Shown: positions 32,983 to 44,842 of the stretch, one piece after another | Position numbering within the stretch: the first letter of the stretch is position 1 | How the letters are laid out: each line of letters starts with the position of its first letter | NCBI GenBank assembly: GCA_045837725.1 | Contig: JBEWZL010000200.1 | Span: 62,001 to 126,000 of the forward strand | Direction of reading: 5' to 3' | DNA from: Vermamoeba vermiformis | Taxonomy: Eukaryota > Tubulinea > Echinamoebida | Length of the DNA: 64,000 nt | Notes under the pieces: model-generated | Told to the model about the DNA's origin: nothing | The model's input: the letters and a program-made list of their open reading frames with translations, nothing else | Database searches by the model: none | Translations under genes and position numbers: made by a program

Positions 32983-35900
32983 TTACAGCGCACCAAAGCC
33001 GTTGCTCAACTTGGGGTTAGATTTCCAAGAATAGACACACTTTCCTTTTTTGGAAAAGACGAGGACAGCAGGCTGAGCCATACCGTTAACATATCCGTGT
33101 CGCCTAATAACCTACAGTCAGCAAGGGTCGCTGAATAAATGAACGCAAAGGTACGTACTCTGAGACATTTAACATGAACTGATCGGCAATAGTATTTTCA
33201 GGCTCGCCGATCACAGGATAAGTCAAGCCCCATTTGTTAGCGGTCTTCGTGATGCTGCGTTGGTTTTCAGATGAAATTCCAACTAGCATGCCTCCCTTAG
33301 CAAGGATCTTCGTGAAGTACTTGTTCCAGTTTTGCATGTATCGCTTCATGAAAATTGTTTAGATCCGGATCCACTTCAAAATAAACGTGCTACTTACGTT
33401 GCAGAATGGGCACCATGAACCACGAAAGACCACGACAACGAGGAATCGGTGCTTTGAAATTTCATCGTTCAACCAATCAACGAGTCGCTCGTACTTCTCG
33501 GGAGATTTTGTCAAAAATCCAACGTTGGGAATGAGACTTGAATTAGCGCTTGTCAATGATCTGCTCGATACGGAAGTCAATGAGCTACTTGACACTCTGC
33601 TGTCTAGTGACGGTCGGTTCTCAACGGAAGATTCGATTTCCGAGTCCTCTTCTTCGGGGAAAGTACCAGGAGGTGCGAACGCTAGATATTTAGCATTAGT
33701 AAATTAAACATTTTTGCACATAATTTTCTGTCGTACCTTTGAGAATGGCCTGTTGGATGTAATCAGTAACGCCCTCTTCGTCCCCGACATCCCCAGCACA
33801 ACGAGTGCACATTTGTCGGGCTTCAGGCATCTCTTCGGCTTTCTGTTTGAATTTTCTCAAGACAGGAAGGTACTGAGAGATGTTCTCGTTCAAACGGTCG
33901 ATGATCTTAGGCGACATATAGAGCACAAATCCACCGACCATGAAGTAGTCTTTGTCGAGCATCACGCGATCAGGGTTCAATGACTTTGTGATTCTCTTTT
34001 GCGAGATGCGCTTTGTGACCAACGTGCTCTTTTTCTAAAGGGTCGTATTGTTAGTTACTTCAATACTTGACCACATGTTAGTAACTTACCGAAATGGTGT
34101 CGAGGAGTATGCTAATTTTAGTGGCATTTTCTTTGCAGAAATCTTGCAAAGCTGGCTCTGCTACAGGTTTGCCTAAGGCGACGCTCTCAAGCAACAGTGA
34201 CAAGCGAGACAAGTTGTAACGAGCAGCAGGTGAGATGGGCTCTGTTTATATCACGTTGTTAGGATTGGTCGTGAAATTTCACGCAGACGAAGAGACGTAC
34301 CTTCTGTTAAACCAGCCGCGTCAGGAGCGGCAATAGCGCGGCAATAGAACTTCTCGAACATAATTGCTGAAATACCCTTAGTCCTAACAACTTCTTCATG
34401 AGCAAAAGAGAAGGTCGATTTCATCTTGGCATCGATGCGTTGTAGCAAACCGACCATTTGAGTCGGGATCGAGTTCTTATTGTCAATAATTCCGTTGATC
34501 ATCTTCGCGGCAAACTTGATTAGTTGCTTGGCATTTTTAGCGCTTTCATTTTCTTCTTTAATTCGTTTCTTATTGCTGACCATGCTCGACACTTGGAGCT
34601 CCTTGTCGTACTTCAGAACATCAGCGATGGCGTCGCCGAACATTTTTTTCATGTGAGACGAGCAAGTCAAGCACAGGTATCGCACGATGATTTGCGTAGT
34701 GATTCTAGTGTCGTAGAATAAGAGCTCGAAAGATGGGAAATCATCTTTCATGATGAAGCCCCAGTTGTCTTTGAAGTTTTGTTTCACTGAATCTAATGAC
34801 AGAGCCGATGTTAGGTTAATATATTATTAATAATAATCTCGTTAGAATGGTAAATACCTGATGACGTGAACTCAAGGTCAACAGCCCAGTTAAGCAGATC
34901 CGCCAATCGACCCTCGTCATTGAACACGCGTAACAAGCTGTCAATAAGCGCGACATCGACACGTGCTCCGTAGCTGCTTTGGAACAAGACGTTCATGAAA
35001 TTCTTATCAGAAGTGAGGGTATTGAGCATTTCCTGGCCGACCACGTTTTCGGTGATTTGTTGATACTTAACACTCTGTAATAAACGTCAGATCCGGTCGC
35101 CAAAAATAAAACGAATATTAACTAAGTCTTACCTTTTTGACTCGCTTCGAGAGTTTCTTGTAGAGTCTATTATTAGGCTTCCAATGGCAAACATCAATTT
35201 GCCCACCTTCTTGGTCTTTGTCAGTGTTGAAGTATGAAACAAAGAACTCGCCCTCAGGGGTCATTAAAAATCGATGTTTTTTGCCAGGAAAAGTCTTTGA
35301 TTTTAACGGCACGAAGCGCTCGTCCAAGGAAATGTCCCAGACGTTGATTTCTATAAATAGACATATGAGTAATTCTCCAAATTAGGTAATAACTACCTTA
35401 TTGCTAATCCATATCGTATGACTTACTGTTTTTAACCAAAACTAGTAAAAATCCATTCCTGAAGCAAATCCAGTTCACACGGGCCTCCATTAACTCCTTG
35501 AAATTCTTCTTTGAGGCGCCCATTGACGAGGCATTATGGAAAGATTGTCCCTTCATATGGCTAGGCATGTAGTAGAAGTCTACTAAGCCCTTGACGTTGC
35601 CAGTAACAAGCGTGTTTTCGTAGATCTTCATAGCGGAGATTGCAAATTCGGTTGATACTTCATAGTCGCGAGCTGGTTGGGAAAAACGGTTAGATACAAC
35701 TGTGCCCAAAATATTGCGAGAGAAATTTTAGTTAAATTTCATAATTAACAATTTCCAAAAACGGAAAAATTAATTTACGTATTTTTAGATTAATTGATTT
35801 TAACTTACTCTCATCCGCAATATTCCAGATATAAAGCTTCTCAGAAGTAGCTGCGGCGATAAACTTTTCGTCTTGCTCGATCATAGTCATTTTGAAGTAA

Positions 35901-36670
35901 TTTTTGAGTATTCTTCGGAAGATCAATTTGCCGCTTTCTGTGTCGAACATCAAAACCGACAAGCCATCACTTAATAACAATCGCTTGTTATTAATAGATG
36001 ACAGTTTATGGTCGAATTGTTCGGTGGTAGCGACTTCTTCGCCTTCTAATTGCAGGGGCTTGGATTTGGCCGCTAGAAAACCTTTTAAAGTCAAAAACAT
36101 TAGTATCTATCACTCAAGGAGATAAGTAACGATATTTTAAAATATGACTGAGCGATAAAGCTTACTTTGTGACATTTCTTCGATGGATCCCTTCGGGTCT
36201 AGATTCGCGGTGTTAGACAATGCTTTTTCTCGTCCTATATGTTACATACCTTGCCATTTAATATTCAGAAGCGAGCCACCGGTTAATACGCAGAATAAGG
36301 ATTCTTCCGAAGCCAATGTAACGGCGATCTTCAGATCTTTTTCTTGCGAGGTTGAAAATTTCTTCTTTGACTCCACATTGTAAATTTGAAGCTCTTGGTA
36401 CTGAGTCGTCCTTTGATGCACGGAGGCAATGAAGGGATAGGCAAATTGGAATGATACTGTTGGGTTTTGATTCTTTACCGTGATCTCGTTCTTGCGTGCC
36501 AGATCCGAGAAGATGTAGTCGCCGGTATTGTTGAATGCGGTGACTACATAGACGTCTTCTTGAGTAGCAATATCATTCTTGCTTACGAGGCTATAAGCTT
36601 GACGGCCATAGTATTTTTCTTTCAAGAAACTAGGACTGATGTCGCTTGCTATCGCAATCGTAGTAGCCAT
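32983..36670 (-). CDS. propeller-like protein with C-terminal peroxiredoxin-like domain
   Basis: About 980 residues in some twelve exons that join in frame. Residues 1 to about 400 look like degenerate WD-type blades (DEKFIAAATSEKLYIWNI, KINVWDISLDERF). The middle (about 400-750) is helical and unassigned, with CTRCAGD near its end. A Ser-rich, acidic linker (about 33690-33550) leads to a thioredoxin-fold AhpC/TSA-like domain: VVVVFRGSWCPFCN with a CxxC pair, GGMLVGISSENQ, YPVIGEP and AQPAVLVFSKKG. That domain would carry a redox or peroxidatic Cys. The end is TAA at 32985-32983, or a further intron may add a short tail. The first intron (36249-36200) and the 33-nt exon after it are the least certain joins. 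Confidence 0.65.
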
Positions 36671-36825
36671 TTGTGTTGTTCTATTAATCTATTTAATTGT
36701 AAATAATTGTCCGAGATTTCAGATTTGTTTTGATGGCAGCAAAGTTGTAAACTTGGTTAATTTAAATGAACTACCATAAAAGGATATTTTTACGAAATTA
36801 AATCAGATCAGAACTTACTACTTTT

Positions 36826-38524
36826 TCAATGCCAGTCAAAATGATGCTTGATCCGATCGAACCTCTGGGCGTTCAGATCGTGTTGATGAATAGTAACTTC
36901 CATTAAGCCATTGTCACCAAACATCCAATCCTGATCCGTCTCCACTTCCATAAGCAGCCGATCTTGACATTGGTGCGGGAAATCACGCGAGCAAACGATA
37001 TGATCGCTATGGTAGCTATTATACATTCGCTCTTCATGTCCGTTTTTGGCAGACGGAGCACAACTCCGAAGGTTCATCTCGTCGCAGTACTTCGCCAGAC
37101 AGGCCTCGTATGTCCTTTGAAATGGCGTGCTCAATCCTAACAGCGCGTGCTTGCCATACTTCTTGCGTAGAAAATTCGTGATTGTGGTGAGAGCGAGGTC
37201 TTCGTCGTCTGTCAAATCAAACAGCGGCAAGTTGTGCGAGTACTTCCCGATCGTGAGGATCTGCGTGAACTCCGCGCGACAAGACTTGTAGATGTGTCGC
37301 GCCTTCTCGGAATTTGTGCCCACAGGTCTCGTTCTGATTAACTTTTCGTTTGTGTTAGACGCGTAGAAGTGAAGTTTAGCGTTGCTGTGAAGGTTCTTGT
37401 TGTCACTGTTAACGAGCACGTAATATATTCCGCGCTTTGGCAATAATCGCCTAATATGGAAATCATCGGGGATATCTTCAAGATTCAATTGAAATAGCAG
37501 CTGCGGGATTTCTAAGCCCTTTTCCGATTTGAACTTCGACTCGAGCCAACTCTCGGGCAGATCGGGACATCCTCCGAACTTGCTTCGTCCTACAGGTATG
37601 TTGTCTTTATTGGGCTCGGGGACTGTATTAATTCGCACCTGCCAGTACATTTGATAGGCTGCTTTGTATAGAGCTCGGTCGTTCTTGAAACGGCTCGTAG
37701 ACTTGCATCCGTAACTCGTTCTTGTGATCTTCAAGCAGCTTCTTTAAATACTCTCCTTTATCTCTGACCTCTATAATAATATGTTAGTACTGTTTAAACA
37801 AATGTTTGCAATTGATTAGCGAGAACGGATCTCGCGATCAAGCGCAGTTGGAGATCTCATCGTACGTACCTCTTATTTTCGATATCCACTTGCGCCACGA
37901 GATATTTCCTAATTTAGGCACACCCTCTTCTTTCGTAATTTTAATTGCGTTTGCGGGATCGAATGACAGTTTGGCACGTCGCAGTTTTCCGCACCACCGG
38001 TCCCATAGAGCTTGATTGTGGCTATTGACGATATCAATCCACAGCCGGAAGTGCGGAGAAGAGCTCAATTCCTATGTGATTCAAGTTGTTAGCTGCAGTT
38101 TCAAATTTTATGATTAATCCGTTACCTCGTGCAACGTGAACCATTCAGCCAATGCAACACTTTGCCATTGCTTGCAAACGTGAAGTAAATATTTTGCATC
38201 AACGAGCGAGAATATGTAATGCTGAATCTCGGCTGGTAAGGAGCGCCAACATTTGGAACGGATGGCGCTATTTAATTTTGCAATTTTAGAATTAATATTC
38301 GCGCTATAATTTTTTGTGTCAATGCTGTCTAATATATTTTGTGCTTGGCTAATATTCCCTTGATTTATAAGCGCTAATGATTTTTGTAAGATGGCGTAGA
38401 TGTTGCCAGGATTTGCTAACAGAATTTGATCTACGAGCTTAAGCGCCAGACTCGTATTATTGGCATCAATTAATGTTGCAACATGGTGCAATTGCTTCTT
38501 CAGCGCCTCAGATGAGATGTCCAT
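36826..38524 (-). CDS. F-box protein with DUF1963 domain, apparent frameshift
   Basis: Three exons: 38524-38126, 38071-37870 and about 37776-36826. The N terminus has a TPR-like helical part (LKKQLHHVATLIDANNTSLA, NPGNIYAILQKSLALINQ), then an F-box (LPAEIQHYIFSLVDAKYLLH). Exon 2 is a linker. Exon 3 is a DUF1963 (YwqG-like) domain: SKFGGCPDLPESW, QLLFQLNLEDIP, DQDWMFGDNG. Entry into exon 3 in the spliced frame gives KGEYLKKLLEDHKNELRMQVYEPF, then the frame must slip by one base near 37683-37690 to give KNDRALYKAAYQMYW. Either an extra C in the sequence or a real mutation. Possible SCF subunit; the DUF1963 role is unknown. Confidence 0.7.
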
Positions 38525-38774
38525 CTGTCAATTCGCAACGGTAACTTGAAGTAATTATTACTTTAAGGCTGGTCTGCGCACGTAACTTTGTAGTACTGAA
38601 CTAACATCCGTGTATTCATCAACACAACTTTGAACGAAAAGGCAAAACCGAAAAATTCTGGATGCCAAAAAGCGAAAAATCGAAAGCGGAGCGTTCGGTA
38701 CAAAAAAGAAAGAAAGGATTCTTCTTACTTCAAATCACATCGCCACGAACAACAAAACACAGTGCAATCTTCAA

Positions 38775-39955
38775 ATGAAAGCAGTCTTGGTATTGCTTTT
38801 CGCTACCAGCGCGATGGCCGACAACACCCGAAGTTACGAACCACCAGTGACCTCTATCATATTTAGTAAGCTCCGTAACACGATAGCCTTCTTGTATGAC
38901 ATATTAATAAGTATTTCAGCGATCATTTTTGGCACCGTTTCGGTTCTTAACGTGATCTGGCTTGTAAAGCTCAGGCGACGAAAAATTGACACTGCTCCTC
39001 TAAATGTTGAGAAGTAAGTAATTAACTATCAAAAAAATTTAAATGACGAAAAGAAAGTAATTTGAGCGGATCTTATTCGCGCATACGACTAAAAATGAGG
39101 ATTAATCTAGATTTTTAGGCAAACGTTAGTAAATTCAACACTTCCCGAGGGAGTAGTTGCGAGCAACATCAATGTTTCCGATAAGAGTCGTCCTAGCTTG
39201 TTACGCGAAGTTCGTCAGGATGAGCAGCTCGCTTGGGCTCACGAAAGGCCTGCTCCAAGTAAGTACTATACAATTACTAAACATATATAATATTCATTAT
39301 GCTGATGTAACTAATTTCTTCAGTGATGCAAAACCTTACCGTCTTTTTGATCTTGGCTACTTTCTTGTCCGTCGGTACATTCGCTGTTGCCTTGTCATTT
39401 TCTTTTGTGCAAGGTTATATCGACATTGTTTTCTTAACTTTGTACTGTCCTATAGCTTTCATTGTGTAAGTTGAAATGTTTCCAAATCTGGATTTCGCGA
39501 ATCCAGTACTTACTTTTTTTTTAGTGGCATTTTCGATCTCACAACCTTTCTTGTCTCCAAACAAGTGAGCTCCTCTGTGATCTACGCAGTCACTAGCAAA
39601 CGAGTTTTCATTTTTTCATCGGTGAGATCTGGTGGTTGCTGCGGCGGAAAAAATCGAAACAGTGCGTGCTTATGACCTCGATGGCATTCATCAAACTACA
39701 ATCACTCGAAAGGATGACGGTAGTGGTACTTTGACTTTCAGCGCTAGTGCTGTTGATGAGGGTACGTTGTCAAATGATCTGCTTGCGATCCAAAAAATTT
39801 CCGCTAACTTACAATGAATGATAGATTTCAACCACCATGACCACCACAATTACGGCTTGTCCTTCGCCTTCACTGACATCCCCAATGTTACCGCGGTCAA
39901 GGATCTGATCGAGCAGTACAAAAGTCTCAGAAAGAAACAAGCTGTTAACCATTAA
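38775..39955 (+). CDS. multi-pass membrane protein with PH-like tail, copy 1, frameshifted
   Basis: Six exons (38775-38865, 38920-39013, 39119-39258, 39324-39465, 39525-39761, 39825-39955), about 278 residues. Signal peptide MKAVLVLLFATSAMA, TM helices near TIIFGTVSVLNVIWL, VFLILATFLSVGTFAVAL and IDIVFLTLYCPIAFIV, a loop with LPEGVVASNINVS, then a soluble tail: YAVTSKRVFIFSS, DLDGIHQTTITRKDDGSG, FTDIPNVTAVKDLIEQY. This order of strands and a final helix resembles bacterial-type PH domains. A His-rich loop (FNHHDHHNYG) precedes the last helix. In the run of six A at 39648-39653 this copy has one base more than its paralogues, shifting the frame. Function unknown. Confidence 0.6.
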
Positions 39956-40155
39956 CAAACTTAAGTAGTAGTCAGTTGTACGGTATAATATATGCTGTTA
40001 ATTATTCGTGTTCAATTCTCGTGTAATTTCTGGATGCCAAAAACGCGAAAAATCGAAAGCGGAGCTTTCGGTACAAAAAGTAAAGAAAGGATTCTTCTTA
40101 CTTCAAAAACATCATATCATTGCCACGAACAACAATGGTCGCACTTAATTTTCAA

Positions 40156-41356
40156 ATGAAAGCAGTCTTGGTATTGCTTTTCGCTACCAGCGCGATGGCC
40201 AACCATACCCGTGGTTATGATCCTCCAGTGACCTCTATCATATTTAGTAAGCTCCTTAACACGATAGCCTTCTTGTATTACATACTAATACGTATTTCAG
40301 CGATCATTTTTGGAACAGTTTCGGTGCTTCATGTGATCTGGCTTGTAAAGCTCAGGCGACGAAAAATTGATACTACTCCTTTAAATATTGAGAAGTAAGT
40401 AAATTAAAATACTGTCAAAAAATTTTAAATGACGAAAAGAAAGAAATTTGAGCGGATCTTATTCGCGCATACGACTAAAAATGAGGATTAATCTAGATTT
40501 TTAGGCAAACGTTGGTAAATTCAACACTTCCCGAGGGAGTAGTTGCGAGCAACATCAATGTTTCCGATAAGAGTCGTCCCAGCTTGTTACGCGAAGTTCG
40601 TCAGGATGAGCAGCTCGCTTGGGCTCACGAGAGACCTGCTCCAAGTAAGTACTATATAATACTAAACGTAGATAATATTCGTTATGCTGATGTAACTAAT
40701 TTCTTTAGCGATGCCAAGCGTTATCGTCTTTTTGATCCTTGCTACTATCTTGTCCGTCAGTACATTCGCTGTTGCCTTGTCATTTTCTTTTGTTATGCAA
40801 GGTTATATCGACATTGTTTTCTTAGCTTTGTACTGTCCCACAGCTTTCCTTGTGTAAGTTGAAATTCATTTCCAAATCTGGATTTCGCGAATCCATTACT
40901 TTTTTTTTTAGTGGCATGTTCGATCTCACCGCCTTTATTGTCTCCAAACAAATGGGCTACTCTGTGATCTACGCAGTCACTAGCAAACGAGTTTTCATTT
41001 TTTCATCGATGAGAGCTGGTGGTTGCTGCGGCGGAAAGATCGAAACAGTGCGTGCTTATGACCTCGATGGCATTCATCAAACTACACTCACTCGAAAGGA
41101 TGACGGTAGTGGTACTTTGACTTTCAGTGCTGCTGCTATTGCTGACGGAGGTTCGTACCAAATCCGGATCACGAGTGATTAGAAAATATCTTTAAATCGC
41201 TTAACCATGAACTTATTTTTGTTATTAATAGCATATCATGGCCAACAACATCACTATGGCATGTTTGCCTTCACTAACATCCCCAATGTTACCGCGGTCA
41301 AGGATCTGATCGAGCAGTACAAAACTCTCAGAAAGAAACAAGCTGGTAACCAGTAA
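40156..41356 (+). CDS. multi-pass membrane protein with PH-like tail, copy 2
   Basis: Same six-exon structure as copy 1 and nearly identical, but intact across the A run (GGAAAGATCG). Start chosen at 40156 to match copy 1; an in-frame ATG exists at 40120. Tail GGCCGGKIETVRAYDLDGIH and His-rich loop AYHGQQHHYGM, stop 41356. The last intron (41151-41231) has a weak donor GTTCGT; if not removed, the protein ends early with SYQIRITSD. The first intron (about 54 nt) is open in frame, so unspliced product would add a longer hydrophobic stretch. Role unknown; a membrane-bound lipid- or metal-binding protein is one guess. Confidence 0.65.
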
Positions 41357-41544
41357 ATTTCTACAATACGCAATAAACTACTGGAGTCCTTCCTTTATTT
41401 CGTTCGAGTTTAAGCTGTTTGAATTTTGGCCAAAATTGGCAAATCCTGTTTTTTTTCGTTCGCGCAAACTCATTCTTAAAATCACGTTTCTTTCTAATAT
41501 TCATCATCAAAGCAAATTTAAATTAAGACAAAATAATCAAAAAT

Positions 41545-42883
41545 ATGTCGTGGTACAATGCAGTAAGTACGAAACACGATCACCATTTTTTAATTATTTG
41601 TTTAGTCACTTAATTTGTTTAGTACGGCATATTTCAAAATATATATAACATTTTAGAATATTCTACGTTTAATTGTAATATTTTTCGCCACAGGTTCTGG
41701 CACCTACCAAATTAACTCGGATTTCGGAAGGACCCAAGCTTGTCATAATTGGAGAAGATGTACTATCCATACTAGATGATATTAAGCAATGGAACATTAA
41801 TTATCAAATCAACGAGATTTGTTTTGAGCTGAATTCGATGACAACCCGCGAGCACATCCAACTCCTTTTTGACGCAATTGAAGAGTACAATAGCAATAGC
41901 AATCGTTGCAATATCGAAATTATGACGCTAAAAGTTGCAAGGGACGAACAGATGTATCGACCACACAAGCTATTCGGCTCACTCACAAAACTGAACGGTC
42001 TTCACTGCCCAACAAAGTATTTCAAATTGGATATTCCTTGCATTGGAACTTGGACTAATTTATTCACTGAAATCGCTGCAACACTTGCAAGTGGAACGAA
42101 TTTCAACCAATTCTCATTCGCGGATGTCAAAATTTTCCTTACTGTGATATTCCAGTTGAAGGATTCAAAGAATTCTGTGAATATTTTATCCATAATAAGG
42201 ACCGATCGCTATCATTGGAAATGAAAGGATTATCTTTCTCTGAACCAACAGTACCGCATCTACATCGGCTGATCCGAGAATCAAAAGGACTGACGAATCT
42301 AATGCTTACAATGCATTTTACCGATGTGACTGAAGTAACCATATTCGAAGTATTGGCTAATAGCAGCGTCAAGACATTGTACTTGGAACTACAAGACGCA
42401 AGAGTCAAATCGAATCGAAATCTGTACACTGCGATCGGAAAAATGATTGGCAACTCTCCAATGTTAGAAGATTTAACGATACAGTTTTATAGCTATAATT
42501 TGAAAGACGATGACATAAGAAATGGATTAAAAGCGACGCAGTCTTTGCGGAAACTTAAGCTTTGGCTGCTAGCCCCACTAGACAATCTGTCCATATTGCC
42601 AGAAAACGAATCAGTAGTAGAATACTGCGCTGTTCGATATGCAGATATACCGCTTCGTAACAGAAAATTGCAGAACGATCGGGTCCGATCGATGATAGTG
42701 CTGTTGTACAATATTGCACGATCAAGTCATTGCAAAAATTCATCAGACGAATCAATGCCAGTACTACCACGTGACGTTTGGGCGTTGATCGTGTCACATG
42801 TCAAATATCCAGGAGTGACACTTGACTTTGGTCCAATTGCACGATCAATCTTCAAAGACCAATCAATTAGACGTGTAATATAA
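41545..42883 (+). CDS. LRR-like protein with C-terminal F-box-like motif, copy 1, frameshifted
   Basis: Exon 1 is 18 bases (41545-41562, MSWYNA), exon 2 runs 41694-42883. Reads VLSILDDIKQWNINYQINE, TTREHIQLLFDAIEEYN, GLHCPTKYFKLDIP, then loses frame near 42130-42150. In the other frame DIPVEGFKEFCEYFIH, LIRESKGLTNLML and a C-terminal MPVLPRDVWALIVSHVKYPG continue to the stop. Relative to copy 2 the difference is minus one (or plus two) bases. LRR-like repeats are weak; the C-terminal LPRDVWALIVSH resembles an F-box placed at the wrong end. Pseudogene or sequence error. Confidence 0.6.
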
Positions 42884-43164
42884 AATGAGGAGATATAAAC
42901 ATGTTTATAGGTGTTCAGCGAACTGACAAAACCTCATTTGGTGGATCGAGATGAAACGTGAAAAATCGTCGCCACGCAACATCGTTTTATTTGGCATTGA
43001 GTGGTTCAGAGAGAGAAATATTTTTAGGAACTAATCTCGGTTTAATTCACTTTAGCTTCCGTATCTTGACCGGTCACTTTTCAACGGATTTTCTTTTTTG
43101 TTGCTTTTGTCATTGGCTCAGCACCACAAGATTGCCTCAAAATTATTTTTATATCAATATAGTC

Positions 43165-44538
43165 ATGTCGCAGAGCAATGAGGTAATCATTTAAATTAGA
43201 TCGGTCAAAGATTTCGAATTATCTTTTAATTTTCTTGTTTATCAACTGTTATGATTTTATTATCGACCCAAAATTTATCTATGGAAGTATTATTATGTAT
43301 ATTAATTATTATGCACTCAGATAACAATATCAAAGAAAGACACCAGAATTTTGAATTACTCGAGCGTTAAAAAAGTCAGCATTGCTCTAAGCCAGTTTGC
43401 AGAGGACATTAAATATATTTTTGATGATATTAAGCAACCGAATATGAATTATCAAATCAACGAGATCCATTTTGATTTGGATGCGAAAACAACCCGCGAG
43501 CACATCCAACTCCTGTTTGATGCAATTAAGGAGTACAATAACAATAATAATCGCTGCAATATAGATCTTGTGACTTTGGAAGTCAACGAAGATGACAGTT
43601 CACGTGCACCGCTCAATACAAAACTGAACGGTCTTCACTGCCCAACGAAGTATTTCAAATTGGATGTTCCTAGCATTGAAAATTGGACTAATTTATTCAC
43701 TGAAATCACAGCAATACTTTCAAGTGGAACGAATTTCAATCAGTTCTCATTCGCACAGCTAACTCTGTTTGGCGACGATGTTCCAGCGGAAGGATTCAAA
43801 GAATTCTGCGAATACTTTATTGAGCATAATGACAAATTAGTATCACTGGAATTGGCGCATGTAACGGTCACCACACCGGCAATACCACATCTAGCTCAGC
43901 TGATCCAACGATCAAAAGCATTAACGAAGCTGAAATTTGGGTTAGATTGTGAAAAGGACTCTAGATATGACATATTTGATGCTTTGGCAGACAGTAGCGT
44001 GAGGATTTTACAGATGGTGCTTTACGACTACCTCATGCCGGATCTGTACTCTTCGGTCGGAAAAATACTAGCCAATTCTCCGAAATTAGAAGATTTATGT
44101 TTAACTGTGTTTAATGATGCCATAGTGGATAATATCGACTTTAAAAATGGATTAAAAATGGCACAGTCTTTGCGAAAGTTGGAACTCATTTTGAAGTCTC
44201 CGCTCAATGACCTGTCAATGCTACGAGAGAACGAATCAATAGTAGACTGTGAATTATATCGTAACACTGATAAAGGGCAGATCAAAGAGATAACACTTCG
44301 TAACAGAAAACTTCAAAACGAACGAGTTCGATCGATGATAGTGCTGTTGTACAATATTGCACGATCCAGTAATTGCTATAATTCATCAAATGAATCAATG
44401 CCAGTACTACCACGTGACGTTTGGGCGTTGATCGTGTCACATGTCAAATATCCAGGAGTGACACTTGACTTTGGTCAAATTGCACGATCAATCTTCAAAG
44501 ACCAATCGATTAGACGTGTCATACATCGTGTAAAATGA
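43165..44538 (+). CDS. LRR-like protein with C-terminal F-box-like motif, copy 2
   Basis: Exons 43165-43182 (MSQSNE) and 43321-44538, about 411 residues, intact. Body: FDDIKQPNMNYQINEIHFDL, TTREHIQLLFDAIKEYN, LHCPTKYFKLDVPSI, SLELAHVTVT and KLEDLCLTVF, arranged like irregular LRRs of an alpha/beta arc. C terminus VLPRDVWALIVSHVKYPGVT then IARSIFKDQSIRRVIH resembles an F-box. Neighbouring F-box/LRR genes in the window carry theirs at the N terminus, so this order is unusual. Sits between copies 2 and 3 of the membrane protein family. Confidence 0.7.
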
Positions 44539-44842
44539 CTCTAATAAATGAAGCATTGATGACGAGGAATATTTGCTTACAAGCCGCTCCATCTCGGATG
44601 CGGTTGATCCTGAAGTTGCAAGATCGCTCGAGCGTCTCCAAAACTAAACTTGTTTTGATCATCAGAAAGGGACTTGCCAAAAGTCTCGTCAATGAATTAA
44701 TACAGATTTTTCGGTGGACCGTTCCAGAACGAAATTCGCAAATACGAAAATGTGCGATCGGAAAAAAAAATGAGATAAAAATCTTTGGCCCTCGAGTAAT
44801 TTTAGTTATCAAAACTTATCGATCGAGTTACAACGGTTGAGA

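Larger units (their letters stand above)
38650..41360 (+). repeat. tandem duplication, two units of about 1.35 kb
   Basis: Unit 1 (about 38650-40020) and unit 2 (about 40027-41360) each contain one copy of the four-TM/PH-like gene with its promoter. Shared upstream stretch: CTGGATGCCAAAAA, AAATCGAAAGCGGAGC, AAGGATTCTTCTTACTTC. Introns are also conserved (ATGAGGATTAATCTAG in both intron 2 copies), so the duplication is recent. Confidence 0.8.

Noticed and set aside
36200-36249. 15-nt intron GTATGTAACATATAG in the propeller gene
   Set aside because: Too short; the next acceptor (CTAG, giving about 50 nt) keeps the frame and fits other introns.
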